A DNA stretch of 61,204 bases. It comes from Nostoc sp. S13. Its GTDB lineage: Bacteria; Cyanobacteriota; Cyanobacteriia; Cyanobacteriales; Nostocaceae. The position numbers were made by a program, and so were the translations under genes. The first letter of the stretch is position 1; each line of letters opens with the position of its first letter. The notes below the pieces were generated by a model. It worked only from the letters and a program-made list of their open reading frames with translations, did not search any database and had not been told where the DNA came from. Location: assembly GCF_029379315.1 (NCBI RefSeq), contig NZ_JAQYWQ010000027.1:1-61204 (forward strand), read 5' to 3'. Below are positions 27,609-37,010 of this stretch, one piece after another.

Positions 27609-29177
27609 TCAAAAATTCATTCGCCTTCTCTTCTTCTGTTTAATAGAAAGAGGAGCATTCTTAGTGACTTCGTTAAAAGTTGGCTGAACAAACACCAGAA
27701 TCAAAAATGCTCCACTTAGGAGGGTAATACTAGCTAGAAGCACAGTTGCATGTAGACCCGACATAAATGCATTGCTAATTGCCTGATGCATAGCTTGGGT
27801 AGAAATGTTGGCTGGCAGGTGACTGGGGACTTGAAATCCACCACGCAAAACATCAACGATCAGGCGATCTTGGAGGTTTGAGGGTAGACTCCAAGCAAAG
27901 AGCGATCGCGCCAAATCTGAGGCTAGCTGTTGCGTGAGAATTGTTCCTTGTATAGCAACTCCTAAGATATTCCCAAGACGATTACTAGTGTTGATTACTG
28001 CTGAGGCAATTCCCACTTTTGTGGAGGGTACAGAACTCAGACCTACTGCTGCTAAGGGCGCGAGTGTCAAGCCGCTACCAAACCCTGAAAGAATCAGGCT
28101 CCACAAAATAGCTCCATACTCTGTATCGGCATTGATTCGGATCAATGAAAATATAGCTATGCTTGCTATGATCAGTCCTGTCGCAATTGTAAAGCGCCAC
28201 CCTAAGCGAGCAGCAAACCACCCAGAAAATATAGATGCGATTACAAAAGCTCCATTCATCGGCAGGAAGCGCAAGCCCGTCGCCCCCGCCGAGTATCCTT
28301 GTACTTGCTGGAAGAACAGGCTGAAGATAAAAAGCAAGCTGACAACAGTGAAGAATACTAAAATTTCAACGACATTGACTACAGCAAACGTTGAATTGTG
28401 AAACAAGGTTAATGGCAGCATTGGGTGGCTACTGCGGGACTCAACAAATAAAAATGCCAGAAAGCTAAGTCCAGCAACTATCAGCAGCAAGACAATCAAC
28501 GGCGATCGCCACAGCCCAGCATTCCCCTGGGTAAGTGCATAGGTAAGTGAAGCCAGAAAGATTACACTGAGCAGTAAACCAGTCACATCAAGACGTTGTT
28601 TGTTGGAATCTTTACTTTCCTTAACAACATGCGAAGTCACCCAAAAAGCGATCGCCCCCAGTGGTAAGTTGAGAAAGAACACGCTCTGCCATCCCAGAGT
28701 ATCCACTAGCAGTCCGCCTATTACAGGGCCAGCAACGAGGGCGAGTCCTGACACCGCAGCCCAAATACCAAGAGCTTTAGCTTTTTCCTTGGATTCAGGA
28801 AACGTATCAGAAATGATCGACAGAGAACCTGTCACTAGGGCAGCAGCACCAATTCCTTGAAGAGTTCGCCCAGCAATCAAGATACTCAAACTTGGAGCCA
28901 GACCGCAAATTAAAGAAGCGATCGTGAAGATGACTAGCCCTGTGAGGAAGACTCGCTTCCGTCCATAAATGTCTCCTAATGTTCCGCTTGGCAGCATTAT
29001 ACTAGCCGCAGACAAAGTGTAAGCGTTGAGAATCCACTGTAATCCCGACACGCCAGAGTTTAGACTTATCTGAATCTGCGGAAGCGCCACATTCATCACA
29101 GTGTCATCGAGATTGGCCATGAAGAGGGCGAAACACATTGCCGCCAGCGTAACTGCTTTAACACGATCTCGATTCAT
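27609..29177 (-). CDS. DHA2-family MFS exporter
   Basis: This 522-aa protein has about 14 membrane helices. It carries the EmrB/QacA signatures: LDDTVMNVALPQI in helix 1 (motif D1), GTLGDIYGRKRVFLTG (motif A), and a helix 5 motif C-like stretch SGLALVAGPVIGGLLVD. DHA2 pumps use the proton gradient to export hydrophobic compounds. It begins 8 bp after the stop of the 408-aa glycosyltransferase, is last in the cluster and is the likely exporter of the product. Confidence 0.9.
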   Translation of the reverse strand: MNRDRVKAVTLAAMCFALFMANLDDTVMNVALPQIQISLNSGVSGLQWILNAYTLSAASIMLPSGTLGDIYGRKRVFLTGLVIFTIASLICGLAPSLSILIAGRTLQGIGAAALVTGSLSIISDTFPESKEKAKALGIWAAVSGLALVAGPVIGGLLVDTLGWQSVFFLNLPLGAIAFWVTSHVVKESKDSNKQRLDVTGLLLSVIFLASLTYALTQGNAGLWRSPLIVLLLIVAGLSFLAFLFVESRSSHPMLPLTLFHNSTFAVVNVVEILVFFTVVSLLFIFSLFFQQVQGYSAGATGLRFLPMNGAFVIASIFSGWFAARLGWRFTIATGLIIASIAIFSLIRINADTEYGAILWSLILSGFGSGLTLAPLAAVGLSSVPSTKVGIASAVINTSNRLGNILGVAIQGTILTQQLASDLARSLFAWSLPSNLQDRLIVDVLRGGFQVPSHLPANISTQAMHQAISNAFMSGLHATVLLASITLLSGAFLILVFVQPTFNEVTKNAPLSIKQKKRRRMNF

Positions 29178-29185
29178 CGCTGTTA

Positions 29186-30412
29186 CTACCTCTGCTGGAG
29201 TGGTTCTGCCACTGTTGTTTTATAATTACTAGCGAGAATCTTCTGCAAAATATCAGGAATTTCAAACACAGCTCTGTTATTCAACGCAGCGACATTTGCA
29301 CGGTAGCGGGCAAAATTTTCTGGCTGAAGAAACTGCTCAACTGATCGATCAATATCTCGAAAACTGCGGATAACCAAACCCACCTGCTGCTGTTGAATCC
29401 AGTCAGTGGTGTATAGTTCCTGTGGCATTGTGGCAACACTGCGTTCCACAATTACTGGTAGCTTCATAACCAGCGCCTCGCTGATACTGACATTACCTGG
29501 TTTACCAATCATAAAATCACAAAGATGCATATAGAAAGGAATGTCTTTTGTAAACGTAGTGACAAACCTCTTTTGAAGACCTTGGCTCTCACGTAAAGTT
29601 AAAGCTAGTTCTTCATTGTGTCCACAGATAAAGATAAGTTGTAGCTTTTGTTGAAAACGCTCCAGACGCTTGGCAATTTCCAGCATGACTTTGGAGCCAT
29701 TACCTCCGAATAACACAAGTCCAGTCAGACAGTCTGGATCTAAACCCAACCGTTGCCTTTCCTGGGCGCGATCGCTCACAATCGGTTTATAAAAGCGAGG
29801 GTTAATCACCAGTCCCGAAGTTTTGATGATCAGCTCCTCTTTTACTCCCAAAGAACGAGCTTGCTCCACTCCTTTTTCACTCCCAGAGAGTATATAACTT
29901 CCTGTTTCCGGTTCTATCCAATAAGCAGACGGAAAATCAGCAAAATCTGTCAGAATTGTCACCAAAGGTGTGCTTGGTTTTACTCTCTGTAAACTTTCCC
30001 ATATCATTTTGTTAAACAATGGCACCACAGAAACCACCATATCAGGCGGTTGTTCGCGCCAGTGTTCCTCAAATATCCTCACACCAGCGTCGTAATTTAG
30101 TTTGATAAGTAGTTTATTAAAGGGCATCGTCAGATGGTGAATCCATGTCCAACCGCTTTGCATAATCTGGTTGAGAACTTGATCTCCACTAGTTCCGAAT
30201 AGCCTGTAAATATCTAGTGTTTTTTTTCCTTCTGCTAAACGCTGCGCTAATACGTCCACATCGGTAACACTAGTTTGACAGGGGAGTTGTTGCTCAATGA
30301 TTGAAGATATCGCATTAGAAGTAGCGATATGCCCTCCACCACTATTTCCGGTGACAACATTGATCAAAAACTTTTTTTTTGGATATGAAGGTGATTGCAT
30401 TGTTTCCATCAA
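29186..30412 (-). CDS. GT28/MGDG-synthase-like glycosyltransferase (second copy)
   Basis: This 408-aa protein is similar in fold signatures to MGDG synthase and processive diacylglycerol glycosyltransferases. The N-terminal motif is GNSGGGHIATSNAI (about residues 19-32). The C-terminal UDP-sugar site includes VLFGGNGSKVMLEIA (about 228-242) and IGKPGNVSISEALVMKLP (about 302-319). It is a paralogue of the 391-aa protein at 32864-34039. Both share the length, ICGxNEE and ARYRANxAxxNNxAVFE near the end. Such enzymes work at the membrane on lipid acceptors, which fits a glycolipid product. Confidence 0.82.
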   Translation of the reverse strand: MMETMQSPSYPKKKFLINVVTGNSGGGHIATSNAISSIIEQQLPCQTSVTDVDVLAQRLAEGKKTLDIYRLFGTSGDQVLNQIMQSGWTWIHHLTMPFNKLLIKLNYDAGVRIFEEHWREQPPDMVVSVVPLFNKMIWESLQRVKPSTPLVTILTDFADFPSAYWIEPETGSYILSGSEKGVEQARSLGVKEELIIKTSGLVINPRFYKPIVSDRAQERQRLGLDPDCLTGLVLFGGNGSKVMLEIAKRLERFQQKLQLIFICGHNEELALTLRESQGLQKRFVTTFTKDIPFYMHLCDFMIGKPGNVSISEALVMKLPVIVERSVATMPQELYTTDWIQQQQVGLVIRSFRDIDRSVEQFLQPENFARYRANVAALNNRAVFEIPDILQKILASNYKTTVAEPLQQR

Positions 30413-30515
30413 TAGAAAATATCTCTTAAAAACAAAACTTTTTTGTTATGCTGTTGTGCGAATTTATAATTCAACTGATTTTTCCAACAACTCCATAAGG
30501 AAGGCGATCGTTAGA

Positions 30516-31469
30516 TTAAATGCTTTTGCGGAACATGATGCTCATCCCAGAATAAGAATTGAGCCAATAGCCAAATATTGCGTAAAATGCAAAGAATATA
30601 AATCTGCTCGAAGTGAACACTTTCCTTGAGTTGATCGGTTCAAAAAAGACATCTACTGGACCGTCAAGGATGCGCTGGTACTCATTGGAAACGCGAGCAT
30701 TCAAGGTAGGCCATAGTGTATCATGATTGGGCCGTAATGAATCTACAAATTTCCACCCTTGACGACGCCCCAATAATTCGATGGATTCACGAGTGTAAAT
30801 ATGAAGGTGGTAGGGGACATGTACCGCGTTACAAATATCGTTTATGTCAGGTCGATTTAAGTTAAGGTTAGACGCGTTTGGTGTGCTGATTAGAATATAA
30901 CCACCAGGGGCGAGCAAGTTGTTTAACCTATCTAACAGGGCATTAGGATCTTCAACATGTTCGATGACATCCTGAAGTAAAATGTAATCGAATGGCCCTT
31001 GTTGAAGCGTTGCCGGGTCGCCGAAGCCGTCCTTGGAACCGTAAGGGTCATATCCGTGAGAATTGGTAAAGCCCTGTTGTCGCAGGTAGTGTACAAATAG
31101 ACCGTTTGCACCACAGCCATAATCAAGCAGCGAGTGAGTCTTGGAAAACCCATGCTTGGTGAGTTGTTTGCGTAATTTTCTGTAGAAGACGCGAAATGGC
31201 CATGTCAATGTTGCCTGGGCAATCGGGTATTTTGCGTAGTAATGATCCAGATCCACGACATCTAGACAATGAATTGTCTTGCAATCAGGACATCTCCAAA
31301 CCTTAAATGTTTCATCCATAAAGGCTCTGACGTTGCATGGGAATGTAGAAAATGCAGATTCATCATTCGGATCGAGGCGATAATTGCAAATCAAACATTC
31401 AAGGCGTTGCTTGGTTGTACTAACGAGTTTTTGTTGCACCATAATCTTTCTGTGGGAAAATATTAACAA
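30516..31469 (-). CDS. Class I SAM methyltransferase with N-terminal zinc-ribbon-like cysteines
   Basis: This 317-aa protein has four-cysteine pairs CLICNY and CPDCKTIHC in the first 70 residues, likely a zinc site. A Rossmann methyltransferase domain follows with motif I LLDYGCGANGLFVHYL (about residues 117-132) and post-motifs LLQDVIEHVEDP and PGGYILISTPN. It is a Methyltransf_23-type protein. The C-terminus is aromatic and hydrophobic. The substrate is unknown; a sugar or hydroxyl of the cluster product is the simple guess from context. An alternative start (MVQQKLV) lies nine codons in. Confidence 0.82.
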   Translation of the reverse strand: MLIFSHRKIMVQQKLVSTTKQRLECLICNYRLDPNDESAFSTFPCNVRAFMDETFKVWRCPDCKTIHCLDVVDLDHYYAKYPIAQATLTWPFRVFYRKLRKQLTKHGFSKTHSLLDYGCGANGLFVHYLRQQGFTNSHGYDPYGSKDGFGDPATLQQGPFDYILLQDVIEHVEDPNALLDRLNNLLAPGGYILISTPNASNLNLNRPDINDICNAVHVPYHLHIYTRESIELLGRRQGWKFVDSLRPNHDTLWPTLNARVSNEYQRILDGPVDVFFEPINSRKVFTSSRFIFFAFYAIFGYWLNSYSGMSIMFRKSI

Positions 31470-31548
31470 TTTTTTAGTCAGAACTTTAGGGAAAGAGTTC
31501 TATATTTTTTTATCCATCACAAGTGCGATGGCATCTTTTTGGCACTTT

Positions 31549-32676
31549 CTACATAGAATTCGCTATTTCTTTCTCAAACAAACCCAGCGCTCGAATCACT
31601 GCATGATCCATGTCATAGTACTTGTAATCTCCAAGTCGTCCTGCAAATAGTACAGTACCGTTGAGTTTCTCTACTTCTTTGAGGTATAGACTCAAGCGAT
31701 CGCGGCTCTCTTCATTGAGAATAGGATAATAAGGGTCATTTTTGCCTGGTACATAAGCCTGGGGATATTCCATCACCAAGGTAGTTTTAGGAGAAGTTTG
31801 TCCTGACAAATACTTCTGTTCAGTGATGCGAGTGATGTCATAATCATTGGGGTAGTTAACTGTACCCACCTCTTGATACTGTTCTTGATCCAATGTCTCA
31901 AATTGAAAGCGCAGACTACGATAGGGCAGTTCACCATACATATAATCAAAAAATGTGTCAATCGGTGCAGTGCAAAGTAACCGATGAAACTTAACATCTT
32001 TGATAATCTCGCGGTAATCTGCATTTAGCAGTACCTTAATGTTGGGATGAGCTAGCATTCGCCGGAACATTTCTGTATAGCCTAGCTTAGGCATAGCCTG
32101 ATAGGGGTCTTGAAAGTAACGGTCATCGCGGCTGATATAAACTGGAACACGTCCCGTTACCCCCCGATCGAGATCCTCTGGTTTCATCCCCCACTGCTTG
32201 ATTGTGTAATGCAAAAAAACATTTTCATAAATGTAATCAGCTAAAAAGCTTAGATCCCCACTAGCACTCTCCCGCAATTTTAAAATGGGTACTTTCACTC
32301 CAAAACCAAAGTTTTCTAGAAGCAAATTCTCCAGCTTCTCTGCATATTTCTCAGGAAAAAGTGCATAGAGAGAATTGAGATTAAAAGGGATAGGGACTTT
32401 CTTACCCTCCAAGACTCCCAGTACATGATGATAGTAATGCCTCCATTCTGTAAATTGAGAGAGATAATCCCATACTTTCTTAGACTTAGTGTGAAAGATG
32501 TGAGGCCCATATTTATGAACTAAGATGCCATGCTCGTTGTAGTAATCGTAGGCATTACCCCCAATGTGGTCTCGCTGCTCTACAATCAGCACTCTCTGTC
32601 CAAGCTGAGTTGCTAGCCGTTCCGCCATTACACAGGCTGAGTATCCCGCCCCTACGATCATCCAATCAAATAGCAT
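31549..32676 (-). CDS. glf: UDP-galactopyranose mutase
   Basis: This 375-aa flavoenzyme has the FAD-binding start FDWMIVGAGYSACVMAERL and the signature EQRDHIGGNAYDYY. Conserved active-site stretches include HKYGPHIFHT, a PIPFNLNSL loop and the C-terminal GRLGDYKYYDMDHA. It converts UDP-galactopyranose to UDP-galactofuranose. Its place between two lipid-type glycosyltransferases suggests a furanose sugar on the cluster product (inference). Length and motifs look complete. Confidence 0.93.
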   Translation of the reverse strand: MLFDWMIVGAGYSACVMAERLATQLGQRVLIVEQRDHIGGNAYDYYNEHGILVHKYGPHIFHTKSKKVWDYLSQFTEWRHYYHHVLGVLEGKKVPIPFNLNSLYALFPEKYAEKLENLLLENFGFGVKVPILKLRESASGDLSFLADYIYENVFLHYTIKQWGMKPEDLDRGVTGRVPVYISRDDRYFQDPYQAMPKLGYTEMFRRMLAHPNIKVLLNADYREIIKDVKFHRLLCTAPIDTFFDYMYGELPYRSLRFQFETLDQEQYQEVGTVNYPNDYDITRITEQKYLSGQTSPKTTLVMEYPQAYVPGKNDPYYPILNEESRDRLSLYLKEVEKLNGTVLFAGRLGDYKYYDMDHAVIRALGLFEKEIANSM

Positions 32677-32749
32677 GTTATTTCACTCCGGTTACTTTTT
32701 GGACAGCGCAGATATCTTTCTAGTGTTAAATTCGGCAATATTAAGGACA

Positions 32750-32818
32750 TTAAATATTCCAATCAATGCCACTGGGCGCACCAATGAAAACTGCTGTTTT
32801 ACCTGTTATTGTTTTCAC
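32750..32818 (-). pseudogene. Possible SDR N-terminus remnant (22 codons)
   Basis: A GTG start with GGAGAG upstream reads MKTITGKTAVFIGAPSGI, then DWNI and a stop. TAVxxGAxSGI is the start of a short-chain dehydrogenase Rossmann fold, as in the intact SDR at 34100-34996. It lies in the 187-bp gap between the 391-aa glycosyltransferase and glf. It is very short, so chance is possible. Confidence 0.4.
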
Positions 32819-32863
32819 ATCAACTCTCCACAATCTTTAAATACAGGAGTCTTTATACATGAA

Positions 32864-34039
32864 TTAAACTGTCGAAGATAACTTTTTATGTGTGTCAATG
32901 CTTGCAGAAGGCGCAACTGAGAAGGAACTTTCAAGTATTTGTTCCAAAATATCAACAACTTCAAACACAGCTTGATTATTGATCCCAGCAGCATTAGCAC
33001 GATAACGAGCTAGAGTTTCCGGTTGGATTAGCTTGGCTACAGCTTGGTTAATATCCCGAAAATCGCGGACTACAATCCCAATCTCATTTTCTGCAATCCA
33101 TTCAGCCGAGGGTCGTTCTTGAAACATACTTAAGGCATTGGAATCTGTAATTACTGGCAAGTTCATTGCCACAGCCTCACTAACACCTACAGAGCCGGAT
33201 TTACCAATCAAGAAATCTGATAGATGCATATAGTAGGGAATTTCACTAGTAAAAGTTTCAATGAACCTTGGTAAGCGACTCTGTTGACGGCGCAAAGTGT
33301 TTGCTATTTCTTCATTGCGTCCGCAGATAAAAATCAGTTGTAGATTTAGTGACGATTTCTCTAGAGAATCGGCAATTTCTAATATTGCCTTTGACCCTTG
33401 ACTACCAAAAGTAACTAAACCTGTAGGTAAATCTGGATCTAAACCTAAGCGTTCTCTTTCAATTTTGCGATCGCTATTCACGGGTTCAGAGAATCGAGGA
33501 TGAATTACCACTCCTGAAGTGCTAAAGATTCGCTCTTGCCTATAACCCAAGTTTTTTGCTTGTTCAACTGCTCTTTGAGTAGGACAAATTAAGAATTGTG
33601 CTTGTGGATCAATCCAGAAGTGAGGTGGGCAATCGGCGTGATCGGTGATTACGGTTGTAAAAGGCACTGTGGGCGATACTGCCTGCAAGCTTTGATTAAT
33701 CAGCCCGTTGATATAGGGCAGTAATGAAACCACCATATCAGGTTGATGCTGCTGCCAATATCTTTTAAAACGTCCTAACCAAGCAAAATGAGAAAGGCGT
33801 ATTTGTAATTTGAATGAAGGAACTAAGAAAGGGTCATTAATAATCTTTGCCCAGTTTTTTTTGAGTATCAGCTGATTGTAAACGTAGTGTGGAGCAGTGG
33901 TGCCGATGATTTCTTTGAAAGCATCGACTATATGAATTTCCCAAGGTAATTGCCGCTTCTCGATCACTTTTTGCAAAGCATTGGCTGTGCTGCGATGACC
34001 TGCGCCTAAATCATAAATCATCAAATATACTTTTTTCAT
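32864..34039 (-). CDS. GT28/MGDG-synthase-like glycosyltransferase (first copy)
   Basis: This 391-aa protein has the N-terminal motif MIYDLGAGHRSTANAL (about residues 7-22). Its C-terminal nucleotide-sugar region includes LVTFGSQGSKAILEIA and IGKSGSVGVSEAVAMNLP. It is clearly paralogous to the protein at 29186-30412. The two copies may add two sugars in sequence or use different sugar donors. It follows the SDR gene by 60 bp. Confidence 0.82.
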   Translation of the reverse strand: MKKVYLMIYDLGAGHRSTANALQKVIEKRQLPWEIHIVDAFKEIIGTTAPHYVYNQLILKKNWAKIINDPFLVPSFKLQIRLSHFAWLGRFKRYWQQHQPDMVVSLLPYINGLINQSLQAVSPTVPFTTVITDHADCPPHFWIDPQAQFLICPTQRAVEQAKNLGYRQERIFSTSGVVIHPRFSEPVNSDRKIERERLGLDPDLPTGLVTFGSQGSKAILEIADSLEKSSLNLQLIFICGRNEEIANTLRRQQSRLPRFIETFTSEIPYYMHLSDFLIGKSGSVGVSEAVAMNLPVITDSNALSMFQERPSAEWIAENEIGIVVRDFRDINQAVAKLIQPETLARYRANAAGINNQAVFEVVDILEQILESSFSVAPSASIDTHKKLSSTV

Positions 34040-34099
34040 GTTTTTTCAATTCGGGTTATGGACAATCTTTTTTAAATTTCATATCTAAGTTAAACAACG

Positions 34100-34996
34100 T
34101 CATCTTTCATTAGTTTTAGGCGTTGTTGCTGTTACCATTGATTTGCTTTCACTAAATTTTAAGGCAACGCGCTTTTGATTCTCGATGCGAAGTTGATTGA
34201 GCTTACCTACTCCCATCCAGTGGTAAACTGTATCTCCAAATTCGGGAAAAACTTGCCACACCGCCATTAACAGCTTTGATATACTTGCTGTTATCGGATC
34301 TTGATTGACAATCACTTCTGCCTGATTCTGCTTAATAGCGCGGATGACTGCTTTTGCGACATCATCTGCTTGAGATGCGCCTGCTAACTTTGGTATGGGT
34401 ACGCCAGTATCGGCAATCATTCCCTGACCAGAAACATATCCCGGACAGATTGCAGAAATTCCCACGCCAGTATCAGCTAACTCTTGCCTGAGTGCATCAG
34501 TCCACATCAGTAAACCGGCTTTGCTAGCAGAATAAACACTGTTGTAAGGATTTCCCTTTTTACCAGCCAGAGAAGCAATATTAACAATGTGACCCCTCCT
34601 CTGGTCTAACATTTTTGGCAGTAGCAAACGACTTAATTCCATTCCCGAAAGCAAGTTAATTGTTAATATCGACTGCAACTCCGCAGTCGAATAATCTTGA
34701 AATTTTCTGTATATCTCTATACCTGCGTTGTTGATTAAAATGTCGATTGGGCCTGCAAACTGATTAATTTGCTGAACGAGGTTTGGCAGATCCTCTAGCT
34801 GACTGAGGTCGTGTTTAATGCCTAACCAGCGACCTCCTAAAGCTTTGACTTCGGCAGATACTTGATCTAGTCCCTCTGCCGATCGCGAAACACCAACTAT
34901 AGTTGCTTTTTCTTTTGCCAAAGCACGAGCAATAAAGACTCCGATGCCGCGTGAGGCTCCTGTCAAAACTACTGTTTGACCTGCAATAATTGTCAT
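34100..34996 (-). CDS. Short-chain dehydrogenase/reductase
   Basis: This 298-aa SDR has the cofactor motif TGASRGIGVFIA (about residues 13-24), NNAG (about 88-91), a catalytic Ser region NIASLAGKKG and YSASK (about 154-158). The C-terminal extension beyond the usual 250 aa (ISKLLMAVWQVFPEFGDTVY) is hydrophobic. It probably reduces a keto group or oxidises an alcohol on the acyl product. It lies within the same-direction gene row, 38 bp after the 649-aa gene. Confidence 0.88.
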   Translation of the reverse strand: MTIIAGQTVVLTGASRGIGVFIARALAKEKATIVGVSRSAEGLDQVSAEVKALGGRWLGIKHDLSQLEDLPNLVQQINQFAGPIDILINNAGIEIYRKFQDYSTAELQSILTINLLSGMELSRLLLPKMLDQRRGHIVNIASLAGKKGNPYNSVYSASKAGLLMWTDALRQELADTGVGISAICPGYVSGQGMIADTGVPIPKLAGASQADDVAKAVIRAIKQNQAEVIVNQDPITASISKLLMAVWQVFPEFGDTVYHWMGVGKLNQLRIENQKRVALKFSESKSMVTATTPKTNER

Positions 34997-35034
34997 GATT
35001 GCTTAACATCCTCTTTGATCAGTACCAACCTAGT

Positions 35035-36984
35035 TCAGGAAGTAACAACGCTCTCTTTTAGAGAAGGGAAATGCTTACCACCCAGTTCAATTTGTTCCTG
35101 TGCAACTCCAGTTTTGATTCTGGCAAGTAAATATTCCCAGTCAGAGGCAATGATATTTGTGCCATGATCTGGTTCTATCAGACTGGCTAAGGCAATATTG
35201 CTGCCATATTTATTCACTAGATTGTATATACCTAAGAAATTAAAAACTCCTGATTCATAAGTTCCACAAGGAACCGAAGGATTTTGGACACCAGTGCAAT
35301 ATTCATGCGGTTGCAACCATTCTTTTGATGGATATCCGTGGAAATGAACCATTGGCATCCCATTTTCAATTAACTCTGGTGCGTATAAAGCAGCAGCCAG
35401 AGCGATCGCCACCATGACATAAAGGTCATAAGATGGTTTGATATCCCCGACTACAGAATCAAGACCTTTTGGCAACTGAAGTAATAACCTGTCTTGTAAT
35501 CCAATCCGAAAAACGTCTGTTTCTAAATTCAGGTTTGTTTTATTTGAGCCGGAACGAGAACTAGCAACCCAGATGTCTGGTATCTGCTTAAATACGTATT
35601 TTTCCCCAATCTTGGTTTTAATATACCTTCTACCGATTTCATTCTGACGCAGTTCATCACGACTGAATCCTGGGATTATTGATAAGGTTTCCCACTCTCT
35701 CTCAGATATTTCTACAGCACCTATATATTGTGGCGGTTCGGCGTAAGCAACAAAACCGTAAGAAACTCCTGTTCTACCATTTATCATCCAGTCCACAATA
35801 TCTCGATGGGACTTTCTTTTCATCACATCGTTAATTTTAAAACCGGAAGGTAGTAACTCTGTTGATGCTAACTCTTTACCAAATTTGACTAATTGACTTG
35901 CATAGACAGATGCTTGAACGTCATATTCACCAATTTCAAATCGACTTAAAGGTAATGGTTGAATTGGTACAAAAATTTTGGGAATTAAAGATTTAGAAAC
36001 AAACTCATCAAGGGACTCTGTAGGAAATACCGAGTCGGAAAGGTTCATATTTAAGATAGAAATATTGGTGTTGTCAACCCCAATTACAATTTCCGAAAAG
36101 TTCTTAATCAGAGTCTTGACACCAAGAGGAATTCTTTGTTGATAAGGAATTTTTGGATCGACTAGCTTTGGATTCAGTTTTGTTAAAACGATCGCTTGGG
36201 TATTTGTCGGATCTTCAAGTGGTTGGACGCTCTCTTCAGCCCAACTGATAAATTGCATAATCTTAGCAGCAGATATCGGGCTATTGTTAAAAACAAAACG
36301 AGAATATAATCGATATAGCAATTCTGCTAAAAATATCTTTACTTTCCCAAACAAAGAAGGATACTTTTCAACATCTACGACAGCATTAACACCTGATTTA
36401 ATCACCCGTGTGGTGATATTCCTTTTCCAATTAATCAAAGGAATAGTAATTTCGTAGTTAAACTCTTTAGTTGCTTCTTCCCAAGATAGAAGCTGAACTC
36501 CATTTTCTCGCAGTTTATTTTCTAACTCTTCTCTAAACTGTAGAACTATTTCTTCTTTATAATCATTAGGCAAAGGTCTAAAGGTAACTTTTAGCCGATT
36601 TGCCATCAACTTTGGATCAATGATAGGAGGGATAAAGCCTGTAATTTTACGGCAATAACCACCAATCAAACGGCCAATTGTTTGCAAACTCACGTCTTGA
36701 GTTTTAGTTGTAGTATCACTAACGGCATCGTTACTTTTTTGGAGAAAGGCGATAATTTCCGTTTTGCGTTCAGCTAGTTCTGTGCGGATTTCTGGCGTCA
36801 GTAATCCTTTGGGAGAATTAATCTTGAGTTTATCATTATCAGCCCACAACTGAACGCCTTGATGATTAAGATTTTCCAAAAGCTCTGATACGTTCATAGA
36901 TTCACCATCTTTGTTGTTATTTAAATAGAATTCAGAATGAATATCGTCTTGATTCTGAATTCGGAATTGTGCATTCTTCTTCAA
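35035..36984 (-). CDS. Unknown protein with N-terminal TubC-type docking domain
   Basis: This 649-aa protein has a TubC_N-like docking domain at residues 30-85 (MNVSELLENLNHQGVQLWAD, then KLKINSPKGLLTPE and a KTEIIAFLQ helix). Such domains normally lead NRPS condensation modules and receive chains from an upstream ACP. The remaining ~560 residues match no family I know. Visible points are a C-terminal cluster H547, H549 (MVHFHGYPSKEW), H560, C563, C573 and H607 (EPDHGTN), which could bind a metal. The better start may be ATG at 36895-36897. It follows PKS2 by 26 bp, so it is the natural recipient of the PKS2 ACP chain. No HHxxxDG condensation motif, GxSxG thioesterase or adenylation motif is visible. 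Confidence 0.7.
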   Translation of the reverse strand: MKKNAQFRIQNQDDIHSEFYLNNNKDGESMNVSELLENLNHQGVQLWADNDKLKINSPKGLLTPEIRTELAERKTEIIAFLQKSNDAVSDTTTKTQDVSLQTIGRLIGGYCRKITGFIPPIIDPKLMANRLKVTFRPLPNDYKEEIVLQFREELENKLRENGVQLLSWEEATKEFNYEITIPLINWKRNITTRVIKSGVNAVVDVEKYPSLFGKVKIFLAELLYRLYSRFVFNNSPISAAKIMQFISWAEESVQPLEDPTNTQAIVLTKLNPKLVDPKIPYQQRIPLGVKTLIKNFSEIVIGVDNTNISILNMNLSDSVFPTESLDEFVSKSLIPKIFVPIQPLPLSRFEIGEYDVQASVYASQLVKFGKELASTELLPSGFKINDVMKRKSHRDIVDWMINGRTGVSYGFVAYAEPPQYIGAVEISEREWETLSIIPGFSRDELRQNEIGRRYIKTKIGEKYVFKQIPDIWVASSRSGSNKTNLNLETDVFRIGLQDRLLLQLPKGLDSVVGDIKPSYDLYVMVAIALAAALYAPELIENGMPMVHFHGYPSKEWLQPHEYCTGVQNPSVPCGTYESGVFNFLGIYNLVNKYGSNIALASLIEPDHGTNIIASDWEYLLARIKTGVAQEQIELGGKHFPSLKESVVTS

Positions 36985-37010
36985 GTAATTTTTCTTAAAC
37001 AGCTTTGGTG

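Noticed and set aside
34815..35167. Short ORFs on both strands at the SDR/649-aa junction
   Set aside because: Shadows of the two real genes in other frames.
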